Source: Sarocladium kiliense
Taxonomy: Eukaryota > Ascomycota > Sordariomycetes > Hypocreales > Sarocladiaceae
Length of the DNA: 64,000 bases
Assembly (NCBI GenBank): GCA_030734395.1
Contig: JAUZTG010000042.1
Location: 248,001-312,000, forward strand
Reading direction: 5' to 3'
The notes beneath the pieces were generated by a model that searched no databases, had not been told where the DNA came from, and worked only from the letters and a program-made list of their open reading frames with translations. A program made the position numbers and the translations under genes. Below, piece by piece: positions 35,190-45,990 of the stretch (position 1 is the stretch's first letter; the number at the start of each line of letters is the position of its first letter).

Positions 35190-36492
35190 ATGGCGGCAGA
35201 TACTATGTTTACGTCGCTGGAAATCGCCAATGGCAGGATTCAACTACAACATAGAATCGTCATGGCACCCATGACCCGAAATCGCGGCATTCCCTTGGAA
35301 GATACGCCCCGGGTTTGGGTACCGGATGACGTCGTCGCACTATACTACAGCCAGCGAGCCTCACCAGGCGGGTTGATCATCACAGAGGGGATCCCTCCTT
35401 CCCTTCAAGCCAGCGGCATGCCCCAGGTTCCGGGTTTGTTCCATCAAGCTCAAGCTGAGGGCTGGAAGCAGATAGTTAATGCGGTTCACGAGAAAGGAGG
35501 GTTCATATATGCGCAACTCTGGCATGCTGGGCGCGCAACCATCCCACAGATGACTGGTGGCGAGGTCGTCAGCGCCAGCGCAACGCCGTGGGAAACGGAT
35601 GAGAAGTTCCCTTTCAGGACGGCTGAAGGGGAGAAGATTGCGTACCGTGGCTTTCCACCTACAGAGATGACGGAGAGGCACATCAAGAACACGATAGCGG
35701 ATTTCGTGAAAGCTGCCAGGACGGCGATGGAGGTTGGGTTCGACGGTGTGGAAATCAATGGAGGCAACGGGAATTGTGAGTCTAGATTCAAGAGACTCAA
35801 GTCATGTATGGTTCCCGGGTGACGCGCGGCTAACTGGGCTCTTAGTATTGGATCAGTTCCTTCATTCAAACATTAACACGCGGTCTGACGCCTACGGTGG
35901 CTCTCCAGAAGCACGATGCAAGTTCCCATTGGAAGTCGTAGAAGCCGTCGCTTCAGCCATTGGGCCATCCAACGTTGCCATCCGTATGGAACCAGCTTGT
36001 CTCTATCAGGGCACCTTTGGCACTGAGAGAGTCGAGACCTGGTCCCATCTATGCCGGTCTCTCGCTTCAGCCGACCAAGGTGACAAGAAGCTGTCCTACG
36101 TGCACTTCATTGAGCCACGCTTCGACAGAATCGCAGCCAGCGGTGAAACGTTCAATAGTGCCTGGAGTCTGCCGGAGGTTTCTAATGCCCCATTTCGATC
36201 TATCATATCTGAAGCCGGCATCCCGTGCTTTAGCTGTGGTGGATGGGACGGTAGTAACTTAACTGAGGCAGCTGCCGCTGGGTGGGATGCGGTTGCTATC
36301 GCGAGGTGGTTCACTAGCAACCCTGACCTGCCGGAGAGGCTGAGGCTGGGCAAGCAGCTGCATGCTTTTGACCGGAGCAGATTCTACGGGAGCTGGGATG
36401 GTGTTCGGGAAAAGGGCTACACGGACTTTCCTACTTGGCAAGAGGACGAGGACAAGGCTAATAAGAAAGACGAGCAGGCTGGAAGTAAATAA
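35190..36492 (+). CDS. Old yellow enzyme family NADH:flavin oxidoreductase, atypical active site
   Basis: Two exons (35190-35775, 35846-36492) give 410 residues. FMN-binding (beta/alpha)8 barrel of the OYE family: RIVMAPMTRNR, LIITEGIPPS, YAQLWHAGRAT, then DQFLHSNINTRSDAYGGS, CGGWDG and AIARWFTSNPDLPERL. OYEs reduce activated C=C bonds or nitro groups with NAD(P)H. At the substrate-binding segment, normally E-I-H-x-x-N-G-Y-L-L, this protein reads EINGGNGNLLDQF. The His is Asn190, the second ligand is Asn193 as usual, and the proton-donating Tyr is Asn195. The intron falls directly after that codon, and no alternative splice restores Tyr. It probably binds FMN but differs in proton transfer or substrate. 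Neighbours suggest a catabolic or biosynthetic cluster role. Confidence 0.85.
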
Positions 36493-36697
36493 GAGAAGGT
36501 AGATAGCAGATGGAACCCCTCAAGGGGGCCCTGATGCATTGCATTTAGAAGATGATGGATAATCACAACAATCACTCACGCCTCGTATCATGTCGAAGAA
36601 GTATGCTTGTATTGACATGAACTGTGCTGCCCGCCCCTGCCTGTCCCCTCGACCCAGGGCTACTCCCTGGCTACTCACTTCGACTCGACGCCAGCAC

Positions 36698-38521
36698 TTA
36701 TTGCTTCGCAAACTCTCCCTCCTGCAGCACGCTTCGAAGCCACACCGGATCCCTTACCTTGAAGTGACAGTCATAGAACTTGGGGTGCGCAACGAGCTGA
36801 TCATGCACGTCCGAGAAGTGGATTGGGTGCACACTCGGCGCTCTATCAGGGTTCTTGCTCCCCTCCATTTCGAAAGCTAAGATCAAACGCGTCAGGAGGG
36901 CGCAGATGATGCGGTTGCTAATGGCTACAGCTGGGCAGATGCGACTCCCTGCCCCGAAGGCGACATGCGGGAGACCGGCCTCGCTGTTGATGAACCTCTC
37001 TGGGTTATAGGTCCACGCGTCTGAGCCGAAGTGGTCACTGTCGTGATTGATCTCCTGGGCGTTCATGATGAGTGTGATGCCCTTTGGTAGGACAGTCCCA
37101 TCGGGCATGACGACATCCTTGGTGGTCCGACGAGGTGTTGCATATGGGGTTAAGGTGAAGTAGCGGAGGGTCTCCTTGTTGAGCGACGAGATGAGGGGAA
37201 CTCGCTCTTCGCGGAAAGCATTGTTCCAGGCGCGGGTGCGGTCACCATCGTAGGCGTCGAGGATGGCATCCAGGGCCTTCTGTTGCGTTTCTTGACCGTC
37301 TGGGCTGGACAGCCATGCGAGCGTCTGATACACGCCCGAGGCAACAGTGTCAGGAGCTGCCTGAAGGAGAGAAAGACATGTTCCATGTACCTCCTCTTCG
37401 GTCAGTCGGTCCTCGTGCAAGGCGGCTACGATACAGTCTACCTTCTCACCACCAGCCACTCTCGCCTTGTACCTATCGTAAAGCTCATCACGATGCTTAC
37501 GACGGACAGCCTCCGCAGCGATGGTCTGGCTGGTGGGTTCAGGGATGAGGCGGAGCATTGGGACAAAGTGGCGGTAGGTCTTGGTGGAAGAGCGGACGGC
37601 GGAGATGGCATTGATGGAACGGATGAAGCTGATCATGAAGTCATCGTTAACTTCGCCGGAACGGGCGCCGTAGGTGAGAGACAGGCAGAGGTCAAAGACG
37701 ATGTGACGAAGCCAAGCGTAAGTATCTACGGGAGCAGATCCGACGTCGCCGGAAAGCTTCCAGAGGGAGTCAATGAACTTCTCGGACGAAGGCTCCAGGA
37801 GGTGGTAGTACTTGGGCCACTGCGGCTAGAATAGAGCAAAGCAAGCCAACGTGTTAGTTTAGATCTCCCTTATATGAGATGTCTTGACGAAGTGCAAGAT
37901 ATGGAACAAGTGTCATCGCTCACGCACCTTGGCCAAAGCACGCATCCCAGCGGCACGACACTTCCGAACCTGCTCAGTCATAGGCGAGCCTGTCAGATCA
38001 ATGCCCAGCTTGTCGACGAAACCCGGTTGATGCGGCCTGTCTATCAGCGAGTGAGACTGGGCAACCCAGAGCTCCTTCATTGTAGCCCAGTCGCACACGA
38101 CGACGGTCCTTTGGCTGCCGAGCATGCACTGAAATACGCTGGACTTCAGCTTCTGCGCCCATTCAGTGAAGATGGTGGCATCATTCTTGCCGCTGCGGCC
38201 TCCGAGGGTTTGGAGGTGGCCTATGAATGGCAGGGCTGATGGCACCTGAGGCACGCCGATGATGCGAGGGAAGTCAGTCTTGTAAGCTTCTGTCTGTTGT
38301 GATAATCGGTTCAGTCAGTCACTCAGTACACTCTTGGATTGGGTTCTGAAAACCTTGCCGGGCTTAAAGGCTTACGCGAGGTGCTGTAGGTGGATGGCAT
38401 GTGATATTATAGCACTTACAAGCAGGAGCAGACCGGCCAGACTGAGGGCTAACATTCCCAGACTGGTCGGAGTCAGCAACTTGTGACCGACGAAGTCGAC
38501 GAGATCAATAGATGAAGCCAT
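36698..38521 (-). CDS. Cytochrome P450, CYP504-like (phenylacetate / hydroxyphenylacetate hydroxylase type)
   Basis: Three exons (38521-38420, 38293-37928, 37825-36698) give 531 residues. An N-terminal membrane anchor (LLTPTSLGMLALSLAGLLLL) is followed by PSALPFIGHL, the I-helix AAPDTVAS (Asp-Thr near 315), K-helix ETLR (Glu374), TPYATPRRT, and heme-binding FGAGSRICPA with Cys453. Long stretches (LIDRPHQPGFVDKLGIDLTG, ALAKPQWPKYYHLLEPSS, HFSDVHDQLVAHPKFYDC) are those I know from fungal CYP504 enzymes, which hydroxylate phenylacetate or 3-hydroxyphenylacetate on the way to homogentisate. It works with NADPH-P450 reductase at the ER. The true substrate is uncertain, since CYP504 has many paralogues. 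It is convergent with the OYE gene and divergent from the monooxygenase at 39271. Confidence 0.88.
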
Positions 38522-39270
38522 CGTTGGCAAGATGAGTGAGGGAAGGAAGACAAGATTGGTGGATGTTGAAGCCGACTCCTGGATGCACGCACATACGAGC
38601 TCTTGTGTCACTTTATTGCTACACGGCATGAGAATCATGCCTCTACTCCATCATATGCGAATGATATATGCCTAGCTATTCTCCGGTGTGGTCTCACTTA
38701 CACGCAGCTTGCTCAGCACCAGGAACCAATCCGACCCGCTGAGCTCACGATAAGCCACAGTCCGCTTACTACAGGTATATCCATAAGCAGACAGCGGAGA
38801 GACTTTCCAGCTGCCGAGCCAAAGTCGAGCAGGTAAGACCAAGAAGCTCTTCGCTCGGTTCCTTATCTATTATCGCTTTCACTGGCCCACTCATGCACCA
38901 TCCATCGGCATCGCGACTAGCTTCCGTCCATCGCCACCTTCGGCAGCCAAGTTCCACTTCCGACCAGCATGAACCCACTGAACCCTCCAGGCCAATCTAG
39001 GGATTCCGGAAAGCTCTCATGGCCCGTTGGGTTCGCCGGAAGCAGGAGAAGGGTGTTCCATGCCTCGAATCCCTACGGCTTAGATGGGCTGATGCTCATG
39101 CTTAGGCCATGGCTTCACTCCCACAGACCTTCCAGCACCTGATCAAGACTTGTCGTAGGTTCATAAGAAAGAAACGCGAATTTTGGAAGGCAGAGACGGT
39201 TCTTCATGTTGGTTGACCAACTCTTTTCCGACACAATCATTCGTTGGGCACGATACCAAAACTCTTCAAC
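38522..39270. promoter_or_regulatory. Divergent promoter, CYP504 / luciferase-like monooxygenase
   Basis: 749 bp between divergent start codons, a natural shared control region. I did not find a clear palindromic CGG site in it. Confidence 0.4.
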
Positions 39271-40906
39271 ATGTCGCCAAAGCAGATCAAAATCTCCTTC
39301 CTGGAGATCTCTAATGTCGGCGGCTACATGTCCTCAGGCCAATGGAAGTATGTTCACTCGCCTCCGAACTCCAGTCCAGGATATTCTAGCTAACAAGACA
39401 CCTCTCTTGCTAGGCGCGACGATGATGTCTCGACCTCGAAGGACAAACTCAAGTACTACACCGACCTTGCGAAGCTCGCCGACAGGGGCAAGGTCTCGGC
39501 CATCTTCTTCGCGGACTGGTTCGTCGGCTTCGATGTCTACGGCGGAGGCTTAGACACAATGCTGCGTGCCGGCCATCAGGTCGCTCATTTGGATCCTATG
39601 CCCATGGTGTCCGCCATGGCTGCTGTGACAGACAACGTCGCCTTCGCTGTGACCCAGTCGACGACCTTTGCGAATCCTTACGTGCTTGCGAGGCAGTACT
39701 CTACACTGGACCATATTACGGGTGGTCGCTGTGCTTGGAACATTGTGACCAGCTTCTCCGAGACCAGTGCCTATGCGCTTGGGGACGATGGCATGTTACC
39801 GCATGACGAGCGCTATGTTAAAGCGGACGAGTTTATGGATGTCGTCTACAAGTGAGTTCCTAATCTTTTGTCTCAATGCCAAACGTCTGTTTGGACATTT
39901 AATAACATTTGGTGTCACATCCAGGCTATGGGAGTCATCATGGGCCCCTGATTCAGTGGTCCTTGACAAGAAAACAGGCTTGGCCTTCGATACGGACAAG
40001 ATCCGCAAGATTGAGCATAAGGGCAAATACTTCAAGATGAGCGGCCGAAGTCAAGTCCACCCTTCGCCTCAACGAACTCCCGTCCTCTTCCAGGCTGGCA
40101 CTTCCAAGAGCGGAGCAGCATTTGCCTGCAAGCACGCCGAGGCCATCTTCCTCAACACCTTCAATGTTGCTCAGGCCAAGAAGGTTGTGGGTGAGATGCG
40201 TGCAGCAGCAACTGCTGGTGGTCGTGATCCGCAGAGCATCAAGTTCTTCCCCTGCATCATGCCCATTATCGGCAGGACAAAGGAGGAGGCTGATGCAAAG
40301 TACCAGAAAGCTGTCGAGAATGCGGATCCAGTCGCTGGTCTTGCGCAGTTCAGTGGCTACACGGGCATCGACCTGGCGCCGTTCCCAATCGATGAGCCAA
40401 TCGATCTGAGCAAGGTATCGCAGGCCATGGCGATCCAGGCTGTTTTCAAGGGCTTGGCCGCTAGCGAAGACGAGTCGGAGCAGAAGTGGACGCCACGAAG
40501 GCTGGGAATGAGGATGGCTCTCGGCGGTCTTCATCCATGTCCAGTAGGCACGGTTGAGGAAGTGGCCGACGTGTTCCAGCAGTGGGCCGAGGAAGCAGAC
40601 GTAGACGGGTTCAACGTCGGCAGCGTCACGAATCCAACTAGTTGGGAAGACGTGGTGGACTTGTTGATCCCTGAGCTTCAGAGGCGAGGGTTGTATTGGT
40701 CTGACTACGATGTGCCTGGTGGCACCTTCAGGGAGAATCTTCTCGGTCAGAAGGAGCTCCGTGATGATCATTATGGTGCCTCGTTTAAATGGGGGAAAGC
40801 TGCATCTGCGTCAGTGAGTCACAAGGCTGAGGTTTCTGCTGTTGATGCAGGCGAGGCTAGACCATTAGAAGCCAGCTCCATGTCGACTGCTGTCGAGGTG
40901 AAATGA
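39271..40906 (+). CDS. Luciferase-like FMNH2-dependent monooxygenase (NtaA/SnaA/DszA type)
   Basis: Three exons (39271-39347, 39414-39851, 39925-40906) give 498 residues, the full family length. Seen: KISFLEISNVGG, GKVSAIFFADWF, VAHLDPMPMVSAMAAVTDN, STLDHITGGRCAWNIVTSF, LPHDERYVKADEFMDVVY, QVHPSPQRTPVLFQAGTS, and the C-terminal DGFNVGSVTNPTSWEDVVDLLIPELQ. Bacterial relatives oxidise nitrilotriacetate, pristinamycin IIB or dibenzothiophene sulfone with reduced FMN supplied by a separate reductase. Here the substrate is unknown. The three enzymes 35-41 kb (OYE, P450, this) plus a regulator look like one pathway. It shares no intron position with the broken paralogue at 26913. Confidence 0.87.
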
Positions 40907-41548
40907 GCACGAGGGTCAAGTGTAGGACTTTCAGAATGGATCTTCTTCACAACCTGACTCTTGCATCGCTTGATTTACCATGCGGCCTGTCCCTAAGGTA
41001 GTGACTGAATTAAAGCTAGTTCTTCTATCTATTGTGATTTGCCCGCCTTTATGTTGGCCAGCCACGGAGTGCTTGGTCGGGGTCGGGTTCGACACGGTGC
41101 TTATGTTCCTTGTCAGAACAGATGCCAGATTTGTTGAGGAGCCACGTCCTCGGTGAAGGCACGCGGCACGTGCTTTGGTGCGATGTTCAAGGCTGTGCTG
41201 TTAGGAACAGACGTCGATGGGAATGCTTGGTCAAGGAGTACACGGCTCGAAAGTCAGCCCCCGTATGAAGATATCTTACAGATGGAGCGGCGAGCCAGGA
41301 GAAGTAATTTCAGGGTGAATTACCTCTGTCCCTTCTGTCGAGGCTCGAAAAGATGAGTGTGACACATTGGCGCATAGATGCATTATAGATAATGGCATCC
41401 CTCTTCGACACCTGGCAAGGCCAAAATTCACGGTGGGGTTGGGCTTATTACGCCTAGCCATCGGAACGAACCATCTCTTCAACAACTCTCCAGGGCATTC
41501 GACTCCAGATTCATTCCTTGCGAACATCAGTTATATCAGTAAGCTTTC
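40907..41548. other. Intergenic
   Basis: 3' flank of the monooxygenase and promoter of the protease. The short frames at 41153-41356 and 41367-41564 are not family-like. A splice-like pair (GTAAGC at 41540, CAG near 41591) exists but links no in-frame ATG exon. Confidence 0.45.
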
Positions 41549-42397
41549 ATGGTCGCGTTATTAACCCCGGGTGGTGTCCCAGGGGGGCAGGTCATCGCTT
41601 CGCTACCGAAGACTCTCCCAGCGCGTGTAACCAGATTACCCGCCAACGATCATCGCACGCTTCTTCGCAAGCGTGAATGGCTGCAGACTCATACGATCGA
41701 GTCTCCGCCTTCTCTTGGTCGAAATGGAAGCACAATCGCTAACCTCATCATCGGCGCAACGCTTGTATTTGCGCAGGAAGAAGCTGGAACTGCCGTCTGT
41801 GTGTCGCCCCGAGGCCTCCTCCTCACCTGCGCGCACTGTGTAGCAGAGGCTTTGGAGGATCTGGACTGGGAAAGAATTCACTGGCTGCTATTCTCATCAG
41901 GTCAGGTCGTCGCTGCGAGGACAGTTGCCTGGGATGAGACGCGTGATTTAGCTCTGCTGTTGATCGTGAAGGCGTCCGAACTCAGCCAAGCGTCTGCATT
42001 TCCCTTCATGCACATCTCACCCAAAGCTCCGAAAAAGAATGCGCGGTTAATCTGCGTCGGCCATCCCGGCTCAGAGGACCTCGAGGCATCAATCCCTGGC
42101 GTGCAGACCAACTATGATTCCCTGGTCCTCAGCACAGGGAAGTTCTGCGGCCTTGCAGAGGGTCAGGATCCGCAAGACAACTCGGAGATTGGCACTTTGA
42201 TGCACGATTGTTGGACATATTGGGGACACAGCGGCGCGCCTTTGGTGGAACGCAAATCGGGCCAGTTGGTTGGTGTTCACTCGAGTTGGGATGACGAGAC
42301 AGCTATGCGCAGAGGCGTGCCTTGGGAGGCTGTCAAGAGCTTCCTGGGTGAATGCCAGATAGAGATGCTGCCTAAGCCCAGTTTGATAGATAATTGA
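41549..42397 (+). CDS. Trypsin-like serine protease domain protein
   Basis: Single exon, 282 residues. It has a chymotrypsin-fold triad: His96 in LLTCAHCVAE, Asp133 in TRDLALLLI, and Ser228 in WGHSGAPLVE, followed by GQLVGVHSSWD. There is no signal peptide, so it is probably cytosolic or nuclear; intracellular fungal proteases of this form are little studied. The N-terminal 60 residues are unassigned. The start could be later, since no conserved motif fixes it, and an upstream exon cannot be excluded. Confidence 0.78.
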   Translation: MVALLTPGGVPGGQVIASLPKTLPARVTRLPANDHRTLLRKREWLQTHTIESPPSLGRNGSTIANLIIGATLVFAQEEAGTAVCVSPRGLLLTCAHCVAEALEDLDWERIHWLLFSSGQVVAARTVAWDETRDLALLLIVKASELSQASAFPFMHISPKAPKKNARLICVGHPGSEDLEASIPGVQTNYDSLVLSTGKFCGLAEGQDPQDNSEIGTLMHDCWTYWGHSGAPLVERKSGQLVGVHSSWDDETAMRRGVPWEAVKSFLGECQIEMLPKPSLIDN

Positions 42398-43216
42398 AAC
42401 GCTCTGTGGTCGTTAGCATCGGGTTCGCACGACATCACGCATAGCCATCTCTGTGCACTGGCTCTGGTCAAGGAAGGCCGCCGTACAGCCTAGCAGCGAT
42501 CCTCAGTCTACCTTAGCACGAAGCTCACTAAACAAGCGTTAACTGGGGGGGCTCACTTGCTATTTTGCTCGTTATCTCACCTGTTATTGGACTGGTTATC
42601 CTACCTGATATCTTACTCGCTATCTGTCCTGTTATTCTAGGTCGACGAAACGCCCTAGCGACGCCGCAATATCGCTCATGGTCATATTACTGGTTGCGAG
42701 CCTGCTATCTCCAAATTGAGTTTGTTCACAACGCGCGCTCAGCCACGATCGGGGCATTGCGAGGGCTTTTAACATCAGGCATAGATATGCGACCTCGGCC
42801 AGGCCCGTTCAGCCTATCTGTGATAACCTTGCCCCTGTTTCCAAGTCCTACCCCGAATTCTCGGTCGACCTGAACGGTTAAGGCTGCCGGTGGCGACTAT
42901 GGAGGCATGTAGGACTCGGGGCTAGTGATGCAGATCGTCTAAGCCTTGTTCCTTTACTTATCCGCTTCTGGTGTTAGTGACCCGCGACTGTCAGCACCAA
43001 GGATACCGTTTGGGCCAAGGCAGATCCTCAATGATGGAGTCTTGTGGTGGCGCATGCTCTTGTAATATTCCATGTGATATTCCATCAGGCTTCCTTTCGC
43101 ATTGATGGCGTCACCTGCATTGCTATATAGTGTCGCCAGAACCTCATCTGTCAAGTCCTGAGTTTCGCAAAAACAATCCAAGAACACAGCAATCACAATA
43201 AAGCACTATTCACATC
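42398..43216. other. Intergenic with 12-bp-periodic repeat
   Basis: It contains the degenerate repeat 42555-42638. Otherwise short frames only; the minus-strand frame at 42954-43196 has no family character. Confidence 0.5.
42555..42638 (+). repeat. Degenerate 12-bp tandem repeat, locus B
   Basis: Seven consecutive 12-bp units: ACTTGCTATTTT, GCTCGTTATCTC, ACCTGTTATTGG, ACTGGTTATCCT, ACCTGATATCTT, ACTCGCTATCTG, TCCTGTTATTCT. G-Y-TAT-Y is conserved in the same column. Same period and core as loci A and C. Confidence 0.7.
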
Positions 43217-44041
43217 ATGGGTCTTTCTTCTACACTTAAATCCAAATTGGGCCGTCAGCCTTCGCCAAACACCGAGCACAGTGACCCGCCGCCCGACTAC
43301 AAGGAGGCGACCTCATCGACCAATGCCTCGAACCAGTTCACCCCAACCAGCCAGCTCCAAGTCCAAGCAATTGGATATGACTCGAACCAGGCGCTCACAG
43401 GCAAAAGTCTGGAGAACATCTCCGTCTACCGCGTCGAATCCGGCGAGGCCGAATACATCTCCATGCGCCTGAAGAGGAGCTCCAACTCCTGCGCCCTTGT
43501 ACGAACAGCCGACCCAAGTCAGACACCACTCATCTCCACAATCTATCGCATCGGCCCAGGAAGACATCCCAGGATGCGCATCCTGCACGAAACCAGCGGC
43601 ATCACCGTGGAAGACGCCATCAATAACCACGAGAACGTGCGCGGCGAATTGATCGACGTCAAGAGCCGCTCAATGATCTCCCGCGCACAAGTCCTCGACA
43701 CGTCTCTGGGGAAATTCGAGTGGCGCTACGGCGATAGCAAAGAACGCGACGCCTACAATGCGAACTCGTTGCTCATCATGGAGCGCATGGACGGGGCCGA
43801 CGGGTCGAAGAGTGGGACGCGAGTCGCGCAGCTTATTCGGAATGACGAGTATCGGACGCCTGGCACCACAAAGTGGATGGGTGGGAATGGCGGTCGCTTG
43901 ATGATTGATCTACGAATGTGGCAGGGAGAGAAGAGCACTACGGCTTCGGAGGTTGAGGCGTTCGTGGTCGCGAGCGCTATTTTGATGCTGAAGAGAGAGG
44001 CGGATCGGTTCATTGACAACAACATCGCGGCTGTTGTTTGA
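43217..44041 (+). CDS. Fungal hypothetical protein, possibly Tubby-C/LURP-like fold
   Basis: Single exon, 274 residues, no signal peptide or membrane segment. The N-terminal 60 residues are Pro/Ser/Thr-rich with a PPPDYKEA motif (a possible PPxY-type WW-domain ligand). The rest is beta-rich (YISMRLKRSSNSCALVRT, LGKFEWRYGDSKERDAY, LIDLRMWQ-like strands) and ends in a helix, EVEAFVVASAILMLKREADRF. This strand pattern with a buried C-terminal helix recalls Tubby C-terminal/LURP-one-like proteins; the fold call is a guess. Function unknown. Confidence 0.65.
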   Translation: MGLSSTLKSKLGRQPSPNTEHSDPPPDYKEATSSTNASNQFTPTSQLQVQAIGYDSNQALTGKSLENISVYRVESGEAEYISMRLKRSSNSCALVRTADPSQTPLISTIYRIGPGRHPRMRILHETSGITVEDAINNHENVRGELIDVKSRSMISRAQVLDTSLGKFEWRYGDSKERDAYNANSLLIMERMDGADGSKSGTRVAQLIRNDEYRTPGTTKWMGGNGGRLMIDLRMWQGEKSTTASEVEAFVVASAILMLKREADRFIDNNIAAVV

Positions 44042-44854
44042 GTTTTCTTCATTTTTGTCTTTACCTGTTTATTTGTCAAGGATACCTCAGCGCATGGTTT
44101 ACATAGATCTGAATTGAACGCCATATAGAATGCCTTGCCGATTCCTCAATATCCACGGCCCAATTCAACCGGACGTCAGGCAAAACCCGGTGGTCTTGGA
44201 GTGCTGAACAACCGCAGACCACTTGAAAGTTGACGAGTACAGAAACATCTTTGCTCCAGATCCCAATGTTTTTTCCCGTCTACCCCAAAATGCAGGCAAA
44301 AAGACGCCCGCATAGAACCCGGCTTACACGATCCCAATCCTTCTCGAACCACCTCCCCGCATAATCACATGCACCCCAGGCCTCCTGCGGGGGAAACCAA
44401 ACCCACGACTTTAGCCGGTGCGTTCAAAACGAAGTTTAAGCCAGATAAGCACGTTTCTGCCAATGTTATACTCCTCACATGCAGCATTCGTCAAGCGAAC
44501 CTGCCTGTGTCCAGACGCCAAGAGTGCCGGATGATCGCCAACTGCTTTGCCTGTTTCCCCAAGTGTGGTAGCACTACAGGAAGGATTCGTTGGGGTTATA
44601 TTGACATTGCCGGACGTGGGGAAAGCGGAACGTGGACGACCGTGACGATGTTGAGGAATGCTTCGGTATTCTATGTAATTGCGCAGGTTTGTCTGTTGGT
44701 TTCCCATCGGCGACTTTTAGAGCTTTGGTTGAAGGCTGAAGAGAAGCGATCTTGGTTACGATATAAATATAGCTAGCTTCTCGCCTACCATTATATTCGT
44801 GCAAATGAAAGTCCAAGATTACACCAGATCACACAGTCCTTCCCAATCGCGAAG
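44042..44854. other. Intergenic
   Basis: Between two plus-strand genes. Overlapping frames on both strands (44369-44816) have no protein character. Nothing else is seen. Confidence 0.45.
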
Positions 44855-45710
44855 ATGAAATCTATAGTCCTCTCGTCGCTGGTGGCTCTCGCTGCCCCTG
44901 CACCACAGCCACGGCAAATCGCCAGCACCTGCAAACTCGATCCTACCTTCATGGAAGGCCTTACCACGCCAAATTACTACGTCGCAAATTGGGCCAGCGA
45001 GGTCGCAGTAGATGGAGAGCAGTGCAGTGTCGTTGATTCGTACGACTCCACCAGTATAAGCTGGCACTCGACGTTCTCGTGGGATTCTTCCCGATTCATT
45101 CGCGGAAACCCCAATGCAGGGTATTCCAAGTTCAAGAAGGGAGACATTGCACAGCACAGGTCGATTCCTGTGTCTTGGGAATGGAAGTGAGTGGACCCTT
45201 GTCTCTGATGTGGCGCCAGATTGCACCGAAGTGGCTTGTGAAGCCTCACTAACATGTCTCATCTACAGCTACGAAGGCAAAGATGTCGAGGCTGCAGTAC
45301 TCTTCAACCTCCTCGGTAGTGGCGAAGGATGTCCCTCGATGCCCTCTTGGATCATCAGCATCTGGCTCGGGACATATGGCACCCTAAAACCCAACGACGG
45401 CCAAGGCAACGAAGGCGCGCTCGTCGGTTCGACAACCATCAACGGCATCGCCTTCGACGTCTACCGCGTCCCCAATCAGAGCCAGATCTGGTACATATTC
45501 CAAGCGAAGCAGAACCAGACCAAGTTCGATGGCGACCTTGTGCCGTTCGTCCTGTGGCCACATGAGAACACGAGCACGGCGAGGCAGATCCGATGTATCT
45601 GGAGTGTACAGGGTGGCACGGAGATCTGGGGAGGAAAGGACGCGAAGTTCACGTCGAAGAAGCTCAAGGTTGCGCAGAACTTGTCGAATGGGCCGATTCC
45701 TCATTCATGA
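44855..45710 (+). CDS. Secreted GH12-like protein lacking the catalytic nucleophile
   Basis: Two exons (44855-45186, 45269-45710) give 257 residues with a short signal peptide (about 1-14). The order of motifs follows GH12 endoglucanases/xyloglucanases: ISWHSTFSWDSS, HRSIPVSWEWNYEG across the intron, ISIWLGTYGTLKP, VYRVPNQSQIWYIFQA, FDGDLVPFV and SVQGGTEIWGG. In active GH12 enzymes the nucleophile is the Glu of the Y-E-[IL]-M-I-W-L strand. Here that strand is WIISIWL, with Ile139 (codon 45351-45353) at the Glu position. The acid/base Glu in GTE is kept (Glu229). So it probably cannot hydrolyse glucan. Inactive GH12 paralogues are known in oomycetes as decoys that protect the active enzyme; whether this plays that role is speculation. 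Confidence 0.78.
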
Positions 45711-45990
45711 GCTAGAATCGATTCGAATGCTTGCCGCATAAGCTGTCAAAGACAGCCGGACTACTGGACAGGAAGAAGAGATGGTGTTGATGTTGTGTCT
45801 TGATTAAGTTTGTCTATATCAAAAGATAAAAAACAAGATTAGAGATAAATTACAGAAACAAGACTCGACACACACAAAAAAAAGCCTTGTCCACATTCTC
45901 ATCTAGCCATGTACCGCGTCACAATTCCCATCACCCTGAAATGCCACAACCTTTTCCTTCAGGAAGCTCGGGGAGAAAAAAGAAGTCTGT

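Noticed and set aside
38375..38382. Possible 8-nt micro-exon inside P450 intron 1 (flanked by CTACAG and GTAAGC)
   Set aside because: Its inclusion shifts the frame and leads quickly to a stop; direct splicing of exon 1 to the TEAYKTDFP exon keeps frame and fits the family.
44369..44776. 135-codon frame with a hydrophobic stretch
   Set aside because: Overlapped by two minus-strand frames of similar length; no family resemblance and no splice extension.
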